The position numbers were made by a program, and so were the translations under genes. Positions 1 to 8,483 of a stretch of 64,000 nt of DNA are shown here, piece by piece. Under the pieces are notes generated by a model. The model was not told the DNA's origin. It did no database searches and worked only from the letters and a program-made list of their open reading frames with translations. Each line of letters begins with the position of its first letter. The stretch's first letter is position 1. The stretch is from the NCBI RefSeq assembly GCF_014042345.1, contig NZ_JACEZT010000014.1, forward strand, positions 91,835 to 155,834, read 5' to 3'. This DNA is from Rugamonas brunnea (lineage in GTDB: Bacteria; Pseudomonadota; Gammaproteobacteria; Burkholderiales; Burkholderiaceae_D).

Positions 1-40
1 AGTCGGCGGGCCGCGCTTTTTCCCCACTCTTTCCCGCACC

Positions 41-1933
41 ATGACAACTCATTTGATTCCCGCCGAACGCCTGCTGGCAGCGTTGCCGCCGTCGTTGCAG
101 CTGGACGCCGCGCGCCGCCTGGCCGCCCACGAACCGGCCCTGCGCCGGCTGCTTGCCGGTCTGTATGGTGGCCACCCCGGCTTCGACGCCTGGCTGGGCG
201 ACCTGATGGAAAACCTGGGTCAGCTGTACGCGGCCCGCCCGGAAGGGCTGCGCGCTCTGGACGCCGCGCGCGCCGTCGAGCCGGACTGGTTCCTCAGCCA
301 GCGCATGCTCGGCTACTGCGCCTACGTGCAGAACTTCGGCGGCGACCTGCAAGGCGTGGCGCGCCAGATTCCGCACCTGCAGGCCATGGGCGTGAGCTAT
401 CTGCACCTGCTGCCGTTCCTGCGTGCGCGCGCCGGCGAGAACGACGGCGGCTTCGCCGTGGCCAGCTTCGACGAGGTGCAGCCGGAACTGGGCAGCAATG
501 CCGACCTGGAAGCGCTGACGGCGCAACTGCGGGTGGCCGGCATCAGCCTGTGCTCGGACTTCATCCTCAACCACGTGGCCGATGACCACGTATGGGCGCA
601 GGGTGCACGCGCCGGCGACGCGGCCATGCGCGCCATGTTCCATGTATTCCCGGACCGCGCCATGCCGGACCGCTACGAGCGCACGCTGGGCCAGGTGTTT
701 CCCCAAGTCGCGCCCGGCAATTTCACGCAGGTCGAGGCGCTGGACGGCTGGGTGTGGACCACGTTCTACCCCTACCAGTGGGACCTGAACTATGCCAACC
801 CGGCCGTGTTCGCGGCCATGGCGGCAACCCTGCTGCGGCTGGCCAATCGCGGCATCGAAGTGTTCCGGCTCGACTCCACCGCCTTCCTGTGGAAGCGCGA
901 AGGCAGCAACTGCATGAACCAGCCGGAGGCGCACCAGCTGCTGCAAGCCATGCGCGCCATCGTCGACATCGTGGCGCCCGGCGTGCTGCTCAAGGCCGAG
1001 GCCATCGTGCCCACGCGCGAGCTGCCCGCCTATTTTGGCTCGGACCAGGCGCCCGAGTGCCACATCGCCTACCACAGCAGCCTGATGGCGGCCGGCTGGG
1101 CCGCCATGGCCGAGCAGGACGCCGGCCTGCTGCGCGCCGTGGCCGCCAACACGCCGGCCCTGCCGCCGGCGGCCAGCTGGCTCAGTTACGTGCGCTGCCA
1201 CGACGACATCGGCTGGAACGTGCTGCGCGCGGAAGCGGGCGCGGATGGGCAGGACCCGAACGCCCGGCTGGCGCGCGTGGCCCAGTTCTTCGCCGGCGCG
1301 AACGGCAGCTATGCGCGCGGCGCCGCCTTCCAGAGCAGCGATCCGAACGCGGCCCATGGCAGCAACGGCATGGCCGCCTCGCTGGCCGGGCTGGAATCGG
1401 CCGACACGGCCGGCGAGCGCGAACTGGCGCTGCGACGCGTGCTGCTGCTGCATGGCCTGGCGCTCAGCTTCGGCGCGCTGCCGGTGCTGTATATGGGCGA
1501 TGAACTGGCCCAGACCAACGACTACAGCTACACGGCGCGTCCGCAGCACGCCATGGACAGCCGCTGGCTGCAGCGGCCCCGCTTCGACCGCGAACGCTGG
1601 GCCGTCCGCCATGACGCCAGTACCATCCCGGGCCGCATGTACGGCGCGCTGCGCCAGCTGATCCTGCAGCGGCGGCGCCACGACGCGCTGGCCGCCGGCG
1701 CGCCGCGCGCCGTGCTGGACGCAGGCCACCCGGCCGTGCTGTCGCTGGCGCGCGGCCCGCAGCTGCTGGTGCTGATGAATTTCTCCGGCCAGGCCCACAC
1801 GGTGGCGCTGGACGGCGACTGGACGTGCTGCCAGGACGGCCGCATACTGACTAAGGAAACGACGCTGGAACCGTGGGCCATGTTGTGGCTGGAGCGGCCC
1901 GCCGGACAGACTCACACGGAGCGCACGGCATGA
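41..1933 (+). CDS. Amylosucrase (GH13 sucrose-cleaving glucan synthase)
   Basis: The 630-residue protein belongs to the GH13 amylosucrase group. These enzymes transfer glucose from sucrose onto an alpha-1,4-glucan and release fructose. The QWDLNYANP motif, the nucleophile Asp278 in FRLDS, the acid/base Glu320 in KAEAIV and Asp388 in CHDDIGW line up with the catalytic set of Neisseria amylosucrase, as does FLWKREGSNC after the nucleophile. Length fits the family (about 630-650). No signal peptide is visible, so it probably works in the cytoplasm. It overlaps or abuts a fructokinase and a sugar transporter, which supports a sucrose role. A trehalose synthase or sucrose hydrolase of the same family is the main alternative. 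Confidence 0.9.
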   Translation: MTTHLIPAERLLAALPPSLQLDAARRLAAHEPALRRLLAGLYGGHPGFDAWLGDLMENLGQLYAARPEGLRALDAARAVEPDWFLSQRMLGYCAYVQNFGGDLQGVARQIPHLQAMGVSYLHLLPFLRARAGENDGGFAVASFDEVQPELGSNADLEALTAQLRVAGISLCSDFILNHVADDHVWAQGARAGDAAMRAMFHVFPDRAMPDRYERTLGQVFPQVAPGNFTQVEALDGWVWTTFYPYQWDLNYANPAVFAAMAATLLRLANRGIEVFRLDSTAFLWKREGSNCMNQPEAHQLLQAMRAIVDIVAPGVLLKAEAIVPTRELPAYFGSDQAPECHIAYHSSLMAAGWAAMAEQDAGLLRAVAANTPALPPAASWLSYVRCHDDIGWNVLRAEAGADGQDPNARLARVAQFFAGANGSYARGAAFQSSDPNAAHGSNGMAASLAGLESADTAGERELALRRVLLLHGLALSFGALPVLYMGDELAQTNDYSYTARPQHAMDSRWLQRPRFDRERWAVRHDASTIPGRMYGALRQLILQRRRHDALAAGAPRAVLDAGHPAVLSLARGPQLLVLMNFSGQAHTVALDGDWTCCQDGRILTKETTLEPWAMLWLERPAGQTHTERTA

Positions 1934-1965
1934 ACGCGGCGCCATCAAAGGAAGGAAGGCACGGT

Positions 1966-2922
1966 ATGCACGGCAGCAAAGCGATCGCGGTGTTCGGCGA
2001 AGCCCTGGTGGACGATTTCATCACCGAGCAGGTGGTGGGCGGGGCGCCGTTCAACATGGCGCGCCACCTGGCAGCGTTCGGCGAGCCGACGCTGATGATC
2101 ACGCGCGTGGGACAGGACAAGAACGGCGCGCTGGTGCGCGCCGAATTCGAGCGCTACGGCATGCCGCAAACGGGCCTGCAAATCGATCCCACCGAAGCCA
2201 CCGGCCGCGTGGTGGTGGAGCGCGGCGCCGACGGGCACCGCTTCATCATCCTGGCCGACCAGGCCTACGATTACATCGAAACGGAGCCGGCGCTGGCGGC
2301 GCTGCGTGCCGTCGACCCCGGCGTGCTGTACTTCGGCACGCTGGCGCAGCGCAATCCGGCCAGCCGCGGCACCTTGCGCGCCATGCTGGCGGCGTCGCCG
2401 GCCAAGCGCTTCCTCGACCTGAACGTACGCGACGGCCAGGTGGTGGAGCGCAGCGTGTTCGAATCGCTGCACCAGGCCGACATCGTCAAGGTCAACGAGG
2501 AGGAATTGCAGGCGCTGTTCGACTGGTACACGCACGACCGGCCCGGCACGGCCGACGCCACCAGCCCGGCGCTGCACACGGCTTGTTCGCGCCTGCTACG
2601 CAACTTCTCGCTGGAAGGGCTGATCGTCACGCTGGGTCCGCGCGGCGCGATCCACTTCGGCGCCGACGGGGTGATGACGGCCAGCCTGGCCAGCCATGCG
2701 CCGGCCCGCGTGGTGGACACGGTGGGCGCGGGCGACGCGTTCTCCGCCGTCTACCTGCACGGCCGCGCGCAGGGCTGGCCGCTGGCGTTGACGCTGGCGC
2801 GCGCCAACGAATTCGCCGGCGCCATCTGCGGCATCTCCGGCGCGGTGCCGCAGTCCATGGAGTTCTACCAACCATGGCGCGCGCGCTGGCAGACCGGCGC
2901 CGCGACGCCGGCGGCATCCTGA
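1966..2922 (+). CDS. PfkB-family sugar kinase, likely fructokinase
   Basis: This PfkB/ribokinase-fold kinase has 318 residues. The N-terminal substrate region reads GEALVDDF with GGAPFNMA, and the C-terminal signature VDTVGAGDAFSA carries the catalytic Asp and anion hole. It most likely phosphorylates the fructose that amylosucrase releases. The start at 1966 was chosen because a GGAAGG ribosome-binding site lies just upstream. An earlier ATG at 1930 overlaps the amylosucrase stop and is possible. Substrate specificity is inferred from context. Confidence 0.85.
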   Translation: MHGSKAIAVFGEALVDDFITEQVVGGAPFNMARHLAAFGEPTLMITRVGQDKNGALVRAEFERYGMPQTGLQIDPTEATGRVVVERGADGHRFIILADQAYDYIETEPALAALRAVDPGVLYFGTLAQRNPASRGTLRAMLAASPAKRFLDLNVRDGQVVERSVFESLHQADIVKVNEEELQALFDWYTHDRPGTADATSPALHTACSRLLRNFSLEGLIVTLGPRGAIHFGADGVMTASLASHAPARVVDTVGAGDAFSAVYLHGRAQGWPLALTLARANEFAGAICGISGAVPQSMEFYQPWRARWQTGAATPAAS

Positions 2923-2936
2923 ACGGAGGGACTGGC

Positions 2937-4322
2937 ATGGCATCGATCAAACCGCATCTGTCGTTCTGGCAGATCGTGAACATGAACTTCGGCTTCTTCG
3001 GCATCCAGTTCAGCTTCGGCCTGCAGCAGAGCAGCATGAGCCCGATCTACAAATACCTGGGCGCCGATGAAGCCAGCCTGCCCTACCTGTGGCTGGCCGG
3101 CCCCATGACGGGCCTGCTGGTGCAGCCACTGATCGGCGCCATGAGCGACCGCACCGTCACGCGCTGGGGGCGGCGCACGCCGTACTTCCTGGTGGGCGCC
3201 ATCCTGTGCAGTATCGGCCTGCTGCTGATGCCGTTCAGCCCCGCGCTGTGGATGGCGGCCGGCCTGCTGTGGATACTGGACGCGGCCAACAACGTGACGA
3301 TGGAACCGTACCGCGCCTTCGTCAGCGACAAGCTGGCGCCGGCGCAGCACTCGATCGGCTTCCTGACCCAGAGCGCCTTCACGGGGCTGGGGCAGACGCT
3401 GGCCTACCTGACGCCGTCGCTGCTGGTGTGGTGGGGCATGGACAAGGATGCCGTCAACGGCCACCACATCCCGCATGTGGTGATCGTGGCGTTCGTGATC
3501 GGCGCCGTGTGCTCGATCACCTCCGTGCTGTGGACGCTCAGGACCACGCCCGAGCATCCGCTGTCGGATGCGGAACTGGCCGAGCTGCGCGCCCGGCCCG
3601 CCGGCTGGCGCCACACGCTGGGCGACATCGTGGACGCCGTGCGCGAGATGCCGCCCACCATGAAGCAGCTGGCGCTGGTCAAGCTATTCCAGTGGTATGC
3701 CATGTTCTGCTACTGGCAGTACATCATGCTGTCGCTGGCCACGACCATCTACGGCACCACCGACCAGACCACGCAGGGTTTCCGCGACGCGGGGCTGTTG
3801 ACGGGGCAGGTGGGGGCGTTCTACAACGGCGTGGCCTTCGTGGGTGCGCTGGTGCTGGTGCCGTTCACGCGGCGCTACGGCCCCAAGCTTACGCACAGCG
3901 TCTGCCTGGCGCTGGCCGGCGCCGGCATGCTGTGCATCCCGCTGATCCACTCGCCGCTGCTGCTGTTGCTGCCGATGGTGGGCATCGGCCTGGCGTGGGC
4001 CAGCATCATGGGCAATCCGTATGTGATGCTGGCCGGCAGCATTCCGCCCGAGCGCACCGGGGTCTACATGGGCATCTTCAATATGTTCATCGTGATCCCG
4101 ATGATCATCCAGATCTTCACGCTGCCGCTGTACTACCGCAGCTGGCTGGGCGGGAATCCGGAGAACGTGATCCGGCTGGCGGGGGGCTTGATGCTGTGCG
4201 GCGCGCTGGCGGTGTTGTTCGTCAAGCTGCGGCCGCGCGCGGCGGACGGGGCGGCGGCGCTGGCGGATGGGCAGGCGGCGCAGGGAGTGGCCACGCCGGC
4301 GCTGGGCGGCGGCCATCACTGA
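2937..4322 (+). CDS. MFS / GPH-like sugar (sucrose) transporter
   Basis: The 461-residue protein has about 12 hydrophobic segments and a cytoplasmic loop between TM2 and TM3 reading GAMSDRTVTRWGRRTPYF, characteristic of the sucrose/glycoside cation symporter (SUT/GPH-like) branch of the major facilitator superfamily. It follows the kinase by 14 bases with a GGAGGG site at 2925-2930. With amylosucrase and fructokinase upstream, it most likely imports sucrose across the inner membrane. Transport of maltose or another disaccharide cannot be excluded. The operon ends at a strong terminator just downstream. Confidence 0.85.
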   Translation: MASIKPHLSFWQIVNMNFGFFGIQFSFGLQQSSMSPIYKYLGADEASLPYLWLAGPMTGLLVQPLIGAMSDRTVTRWGRRTPYFLVGAILCSIGLLLMPFSPALWMAAGLLWILDAANNVTMEPYRAFVSDKLAPAQHSIGFLTQSAFTGLGQTLAYLTPSLLVWWGMDKDAVNGHHIPHVVIVAFVIGAVCSITSVLWTLRTTPEHPLSDAELAELRARPAGWRHTLGDIVDAVREMPPTMKQLALVKLFQWYAMFCYWQYIMLSLATTIYGTTDQTTQGFRDAGLLTGQVGAFYNGVAFVGALVLVPFTRRYGPKLTHSVCLALAGAGMLCIPLIHSPLLLLLPMVGIGLAWASIMGNPYVMLAGSIPPERTGVYMGIFNMFIVIPMIIQIFTLPLYYRSWLGGNPENVIRLAGGLMLCGALAVLFVKLRPRAADGAAALADGQAAQGVATPALGGGHH

Positions 4323-4330
4323 ATGGAAGA

Positions 4331-4356
4331 AGCGGGCCGTGTGGCCCGCTTTTTTT
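4331..4356 (+). terminator. Rho-independent terminator of the sucrose operon
   Basis: A perfect 8-bp stem (AGCGGGCC / GGCCCGCT) with a 4-base loop is followed by six T residues. It lies 8 bases after the transporter stop and just touches the 3' end of bfr on the other strand, so it may also end bfr transcripts. Confidence 0.9.
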
Positions 4357-4825
4357 ATTCGGCCATCTGGCTTTGCAGGTAGTTCTGCAGGCCGACCTTG
4401 GCGATCAGGTCGATCTGGGTTTCCAGCCAGTCGATGTGTTCCTCGGTGTCTTCCAGGATCTCCAGCAGCAGGTCGCGCGACACGTAGTCGGCCGCCTTCT
4501 CGCAGGCGGCGATGCCTTCCTTGACGGTGAGCTGGGCGCCCCGTTCCAGTTGCAAGTCGCAACCGAGCATCTCTTCCGTGTTCTCGCCCACCATCACCTT
4601 GTGCAGCGCCTGCAGGTTGGGCAGGCCGTCGAGCATCAGGATGCGGTCGATCAGGCGGTCGGCGTGCTTCATCTCGCCGATCGATTCCTCGTATTCCTTC
4701 TTGGCCAGCTTGCCCAGGCCCCAGTGGCGGTACATGCGCGAGTGCAGGAAGTACTGGTTGATCGCGGTCAGTTCATTGGTCAGCTGCGCGTTGAGCTGTT
4801 TGATGACGTCTTGGTCGCCCTTCAT
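4355..4825 (-). CDS. bfr: Bacterioferritin
   Basis: Bacterioferritin of 156 residues, the usual length, forms a 24-subunit shell that oxidises and stores iron. Ferroxidase residues Glu18, Glu51 and His54 and the heme-ligand Met52 (in IGEMKH) are all present, followed by the second Glu pair in ILEDTEEH. The start was placed at the ATG after GGAAGG, because the longer reading frame upstream has no similarity. Its partner bfd lies just upstream on the same strand. It is probably iron-regulated. Confidence 0.96.
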   Translation of the reverse strand: MKGDQDVIKQLNAQLTNELTAINQYFLHSRMYRHWGLGKLAKKEYEESIGEMKHADRLIDRILMLDGLPNLQALHKVMVGENTEEMLGCDLQLERGAQLTVKEGIAACEKAADYVSRDLLLEILEDTEEHIDWLETQIDLIAKVGLQNYLQSQMAE

Positions 4826-4929
4826 GATGTCGCCTTCCCTGTGTTGATGGAGTGCTGTCATTTTGCCATGAAAGGGCAGGGGCGCGTAGCGCCGCACGTG
4901 GCGCGGCGCAGCATACGGCAGGGATGGAT

Positions 4930-5151
4930 TTATTCGGCCAGCACCGGGCGCTTGAGCGTGGTGGCGTTCAGCGTGCTGGCGTTCATCTTGGCCAGTTGCG
5001 TGTCGAGCACGCTCTGGGCGCAGTCGGCGCACTGGCCGCAGCACGTGGCCACGCCCAGCTGCTCGCGCAGCTCGTCCATGGTGCGCAAGCCCAGTTCCAC
5101 GGCCTGGCGGATTTCACGGTCGGAGATATTGTTGCAGACACAAACAATCAT
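4930..5151 (-). CDS. bfd: Bacterioferritin-associated ferredoxin
   Basis: This 73-residue [2Fe-2S] protein matches Bfd, which reduces the ferric core of bacterioferritin so that iron can leave. Four ligands are visible: Cys4 and Cys6 in VCVC, and Cys38 and Cys41 in CCGQC. The C-terminal tail is longer than that of E. coli Bfd and rich in Thr and Leu. The start MIVCVC is the family norm. A Fur-box-like sequence lies about 60 bases upstream, suggesting induction under iron starvation. bfr follows about 100 bases downstream on the same strand. Confidence 0.93.
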   Translation of the reverse strand: MIVCVCNNISDREIRQAVELGLRTMDELREQLGVATCCGQCADCAQSVLDTQLAKMNASTLNATTLKRPVLAE

Positions 5152-5210
5152 CGAAGCACCTATGCGGAGTAGAAAAACAGAGAATGTCGGACAACATTGC
5201 GTATTTCCCA

Positions 5211-5230
5211 ATGCGAATCATTCTCATTAC
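5211..5230 (-). promoter_or_regulatory. Putative Fur box upstream of bfd
   Basis: The sequence ATGCGAATCATTCTCATTAC reads on the minus strand as GTAATGAGAATGATTCGCAT, close to the classical iron box built from NATWAT hexamers. It lies between the divergent bfd and feoA genes, where Fur-iron would be expected to repress one or both. Confidence 0.65.
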
Positions 5231-5273
5231 GTGGTTTATTCTGCCGCAAAATCAAGCAATCCGCAAGCGCAAA

Positions 5274-5302
5274 TAGAAACCATTCGCATTCCCGTTTATA
5301 AT
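5274..5302 (+). promoter_or_regulatory. Putative feo promoter with overlapping Fur-like site
   Basis: A perfect -10 TATAAT at 5297-5302 sits 17 bases after TAGAAA (5274-5279), a 4/6 match to the -35 box. The spacer contains CATTCGCATT, a half-match to the Fur box upstream, so repressor binding here would block polymerase. The transcript would start about 95 bases before feoA. Confidence 0.5.
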
Positions 5303-5403
5303 GCTACTATTGATCTTGCCGGCGGGAATGCGATCTTGCAGCGCGCCGGCAAGCCGCTGCCGGCCTCGCCTGCGGCCATTTCACCGATATTGCGGACACT
5401 GCC

Positions 5404-5670
5404 ATGACACTAGCGCCTACGCTGATCAAACTCGACACCCTGCCCACGGGCAGCAGCGGCACGGTGGTGCACGTGGCCCCCGGCGATCCGGCCGACGACG
5501 GCGCCGACCTGGCGCGCCGGCTGATGGAGCTGGGCTTCGTGCCGGGCGAGAAGATCCGCCTGCTCAAGCGCGGCATGCCCGGCGGCGAGCCGCTGGCCAT
5601 CAAGGTGGGCAATTCCACGTTCGCGCTGCGCCGCTTCGAGGCCGCGCTGATTTCGATTCAACCGGAATGA
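5404..5670 (+). CDS. feoA: Ferrous iron transport protein A
   Basis: FeoA of 88 residues has the SH3-like fold typical of this small cytoplasmic protein, which supports FeoB. The conserved core LMELGFVPGEKIRLLKRGMPGGEPLAIKV-type stretch (about residues 40-70) is present. The segment PGDPADDGADLARR is slightly expanded compared with short FeoA proteins. The stop overlaps the feoB start (ATGA), so the two are translationally coupled. Confidence 0.92.
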   Translation: MTLAPTLIKLDTLPTGSSGTVVHVAPGDPADDGADLARRLMELGFVPGEKIRLLKRGMPGGEPLAIKVGNSTFALRRFEAALISIQPE

Positions 5671-7565
5671 CCATGGGCGCAGCGGAAAAGACGATGGCGG
5701 CCGTGTCGCAACTGCCGATGGTGGCGTTGCTGGGCAACCCCAATTGCGGCAAGACCGCGCTGTTCAACCGCCTGACGGGCGCGCGCCAGAAAGTGGCCAA
5801 CTACGCCGGCGTGACCATCGAGCGCAAGGAAGGCATGTTCACCTCGCCCGAGGGCCGGCCGTTCCGCGTGCTGGACCTGCCGGGCGCCTACAGCCTGTCG
5901 GCCCATACGCCCGACGAAGCCATCACGCGCGACGTGGTGGCCGGCCTGCGCGCGGGCGAGCAGTCGCCCGACGTGGTGGTGTGCGTGGTGGACGCCACCA
6001 ATCTGCGCCTGAACCTGCGCCTGGTGCTGGAGATCAAGCGCCTGGGCCTGCCCATGGTGCTGGCGCTGAACATGGTGGACGTGGCGGCCAAGCGCGGCAT
6101 CGTGATCGACGCCGACCGGCTGGCCGAGGAACTGGGCATGACGGTGGTGGAGACGGTGGCCGTGCAGGGCGGCGGCGAGAAGTCGCTGCTGCGCGCGCTG
6201 GACGCCATGTGGCCGCTGCGCACGGTGGCGGCCAAGCCGCTGTCGGCCATCGATGAAGTGTCGGTCGAGGACACGCAGCGCGAAGTGCGCCGCATCCTGG
6301 CCGCCGTCAGCAACGACTTCCACGATACCGGCAACCTGACCGAGAAGATCGACGACGTGGTGCTGCATCCGGTGCTCGGCCCCGTGATCCTGGCCGTGCT
6401 GATGTTCCTCGTGTTCCAGGCCGTGTTCAGCTGGGCCAATGTGCCGATGGATATGATCAAGGCCGGCGTGGACAGCGTGGGCCAGTACCTGACGGCCCAC
6501 ATGGGCGAGGGCTTGCTGCGCAGCCTGCTGGTGGAAGGTATCCTGGGCGGCGCCGGCAGCGTGCTGGTGTTCCTGCCGCAGATCCTGATCCTGTTCTTCT
6601 TCATCCTGGTACTGGAGGATTGCGGTTACCTGCCGCGCGCCGCCTTCCTGCTGGACCGGCTGATGGGCGGCGTGGGCCTGTCGGGCCGCGCCTTCATCCC
6701 GCTGCTGTCGAGTTTCGCCTGCGCCATCCCCGGTATCATGGCCGCGCGCACCATCCAGAATCCGCGCGACCGGCTGGTGACGATCATGATCGCGCCGCTG
6801 ATGACGTGTTCCGCGCGCCTGCCCGTGTATGCGCTGATCATCGCCGCCTTCATCCCGGACCGCCAGGTGGCAGGCTTGATGAGTTTGCAGGGGCTGGTGC
6901 TGTTCGGCCTGTACGTGGCCGGCATCGTGTCGGCCATGGGCGTCGCCTACTTCATGAAGCGCACGTTCGGCGCCAACCACCAGCAGCCGCTGATGCTGGA
7001 GCTGCCCGCCTACCACTGGCCCCATTTGCGCAACCTGGCGCTGGGGCTGTGGGAACGCGCCAAGATTTTCCTGACCCGGGTCGGCACCATCATCCTGACC
7101 CTGATGGTGCTGCTGTGGTTCCTCAGCACCTTCCCCGGTGCGCCGGCAGGGGCGACCCATCCGCCGATCTACTACAGCATGGCCGGCATGCTGGGCCGCG
7201 CGCTGGAAGTGGTGTTCACGCCGATCGGCTTCAACTGGCAGATCTGCATCGCCCTGGTGCCCGGCCTGGCCGCGCGCGAAGTGGCGGTGGGTGCGCTGGG
7301 CACCGTGTACGCATTGTCGCAGACGGGCGAGGAACTGGCGTCGTCGCTGGAGCCCATCATCGCCGCCTCGTGGGCGCTGCCGACGGCCTTGTCGCTGCTG
7401 GCCTGGTATGTGTTCGCGCCGCAGTGCATGTCCACGCTGAGCGTGGTGCGGCGCGAGACGGGCACGTGGCGCTACCCGGCGCTGATGGCCGGCTATATGT
7501 TCGCGCTGGCCTACACGGCGTCGTTCCTCACCTATCGCATCGCGCTGTTGTTGACGGGAGCCTGA
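5667..7565 (+). CDS. feoB: Ferrous iron transporter B
   Basis: FeoB of about 632 residues joins an N-terminal G domain to a membrane permease that imports Fe(II). The G1 motif GNPNCGKT is at residues 23-30, followed by the DLPG and NMVD motifs. Two Gate regions and several hydrophobic helices fill residues 230-632, with the Cys-bearing motifs SSFACAIPG and MTCSARLPVY. The length is that of short FeoB proteins, with no FeoC-like extension. Start codons at 5667 (ATGA overlap with feoA) and 5673 are both possible. Confidence 0.96.
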   Translation: MTMGAAEKTMAAVSQLPMVALLGNPNCGKTALFNRLTGARQKVANYAGVTIERKEGMFTSPEGRPFRVLDLPGAYSLSAHTPDEAITRDVVAGLRAGEQSPDVVVCVVDATNLRLNLRLVLEIKRLGLPMVLALNMVDVAAKRGIVIDADRLAEELGMTVVETVAVQGGGEKSLLRALDAMWPLRTVAAKPLSAIDEVSVEDTQREVRRILAAVSNDFHDTGNLTEKIDDVVLHPVLGPVILAVLMFLVFQAVFSWANVPMDMIKAGVDSVGQYLTAHMGEGLLRSLLVEGILGGAGSVLVFLPQILILFFFILVLEDCGYLPRAAFLLDRLMGGVGLSGRAFIPLLSSFACAIPGIMAARTIQNPRDRLVTIMIAPLMTCSARLPVYALIIAAFIPDRQVAGLMSLQGLVLFGLYVAGIVSAMGVAYFMKRTFGANHQQPLMLELPAYHWPHLRNLALGLWERAKIFLTRVGTIILTLMVLLWFLSTFPGAPAGATHPPIYYSMAGMLGRALEVVFTPIGFNWQICIALVPGLAAREVAVGALGTVYALSQTGEELASSLEPIIAASWALPTALSLLAWYVFAPQCMSTLSVVRRETGTWRYPALMAGYMFALAYTASFLTYRIALLLTGA

Positions 7566-7566
7566 T

Positions 7567-7845
7567 ATGTGGCAGCAAGTGATCGTGGCGGTGATCGTGG
7601 CGGCGGCCGTGCTGCATTTCTGCACGCGCTACCTGCCGGCCGCGTGGCGGCGCCAGATCGTCTATTTCCTGTCGCGGCGCGGCTTCGACCAGAACCGGAT
7701 GGCGCGGCTGTTCCGCACCCAGTCCAGCTGCGGCGACGGTTGTTCGAGCTGCGGTTCCTGCGATTCCGCCCCGGCTGCGTCGTCCGACGCGCCGCCACCA
7801 TCCACTCCCTCCCAGCGCGTCATCAAACTGCACGTGCAGCGCTGA
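7567..7845 (+). CDS. Small membrane-anchored Cys-rich protein of the feo operon (DUF6587-like)
   Basis: The 92-residue protein starts one base after the feoB stop. It has one N-terminal hydrophobic helix (about residues 4-18), a basic middle (RRQIVYFLSRRG) and a cysteine cluster CGDGCSSCGSC near residue 56, followed by a Pro/Ser-rich tail. Proteins of this type accompany feoAB in betaproteobacteria and may take the place of FeoC. A role in iron or Fe-S sensing at the membrane is inferred from the Cys cluster and position only. Confidence 0.7.
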   Translation: MWQQVIVAVIVAAAVLHFCTRYLPAAWRRQIVYFLSRRGFDQNRMARLFRTQSSCGDGCSSCGSCDSAPAASSDAPPPSTPSQRVIKLHVQR

Positions 7846-7935
7846 TCGTCCGTCGGCTGCGGCAGCGCAAACGCGCTGGCCGCGGTGCCGGTAATGTGTC
7901 CGTTGAAGTTTTTAAATTCGCGGATAACATGACCA

Positions 7936-8223
7936 ATGCAGATCACTTTTGATCCTGTGAAAGACGTGCTTAACCGAAGCAAACACGGCATCTCGCTGTC
8001 GGATGCCGCTGCATTCGATTGGGATACCGCGCTATACTGGATTGATCGGCGGCGCGATTATCTTGAACAGCGCATGTGTGCGTTGGGCCGCATCGCCGGC
8101 CGGGTGCATGTGGCGGTGTTCGTGGCGCGCGCCGGCACTTTAAGAATGATCAGTTTGCGCAAGGCCAATCCACGAGAGGAGCGACGTTATGCCGAAACAG
8201 AGCAAGGCTTCCGAGGTGGATGA
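7936..8223 (+). CDS. brnT: BrnT family type II toxin
   Basis: The 95-residue protein carries the BrnT pattern: FDPVKDVLNRSKHGISLSDA at the N terminus, then an R-rich strand region and ISLRKANPREERRY near the C terminus. BrnT toxins are RelE-fold ribonucleases that stop translation when not bound by BrnA. The toxin-first order and the 35-base overlap with the antitoxin gene are typical of brnTA. The start lacks a good ribosome-binding site, while the antitoxin has a strong one, which would favour antitoxin excess. Confidence 0.9.
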   Translation: MQITFDPVKDVLNRSKHGISLSDAAAFDWDTALYWIDRRRDYLEQRMCALGRIAGRVHVAVFVARAGTLRMISLRKANPREERRYAETEQGFRGG

Positions 8224-8482
8224 CATGGAGCAACGGGCAATCGACGAGGCGGCAACGCCGGACTCCGACGCGCCGCCATTGACCGATGAGCAGCTCGCGC
8301 AGTTCAGACCGTGGCAGCCGTGGTTGCAAGCTCCTGCTGGCACATCCAAGGTCAGTGTCAACATCGCGTATGACAGTGATTTATTGGATGTGTTCAAGTC
8401 CACCGGCGCGGGTTGGGAAGAGGGCATGAACGCTGTGCTACGCGAGTGGGCGATACGGCGCGGTTATTTGCCCCCGGCCTGA
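8189..8482 (+). CDS. brnA: BrnA family antitoxin
   Basis: The 97-residue antitoxin has an acidic N terminus and a C-terminal ribbon-helix-helix region (about residues 53-90) with KVSVNIAYDSDLLDVFKSTG and INAVLREW-like WEEGMNAVLREW. It should neutralise BrnT and repress the operon. A strong AGAGGAGCG site precedes the ATG, inside the toxin gene. Its stop lies one base from the stop of the convergent flavoprotein gene. Confidence 0.9.
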   Translation: MPKQSKASEVDDMEQRAIDEAATPDSDAPPLTDEQLAQFRPWQPWLQAPAGTSKVSVNIAYDSDLLDVFKSTGAGWEEGMNAVLREWAIRRGYLPPA

Positions 8483-8483
8483 A

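Noticed and set aside
7828..7839. Perfect palindrome CTGCACGTGCAG
   Set aside because: It lies inside the last codons of the small feo protein and has no T-tract or nearby promoter, so it is probably chance.
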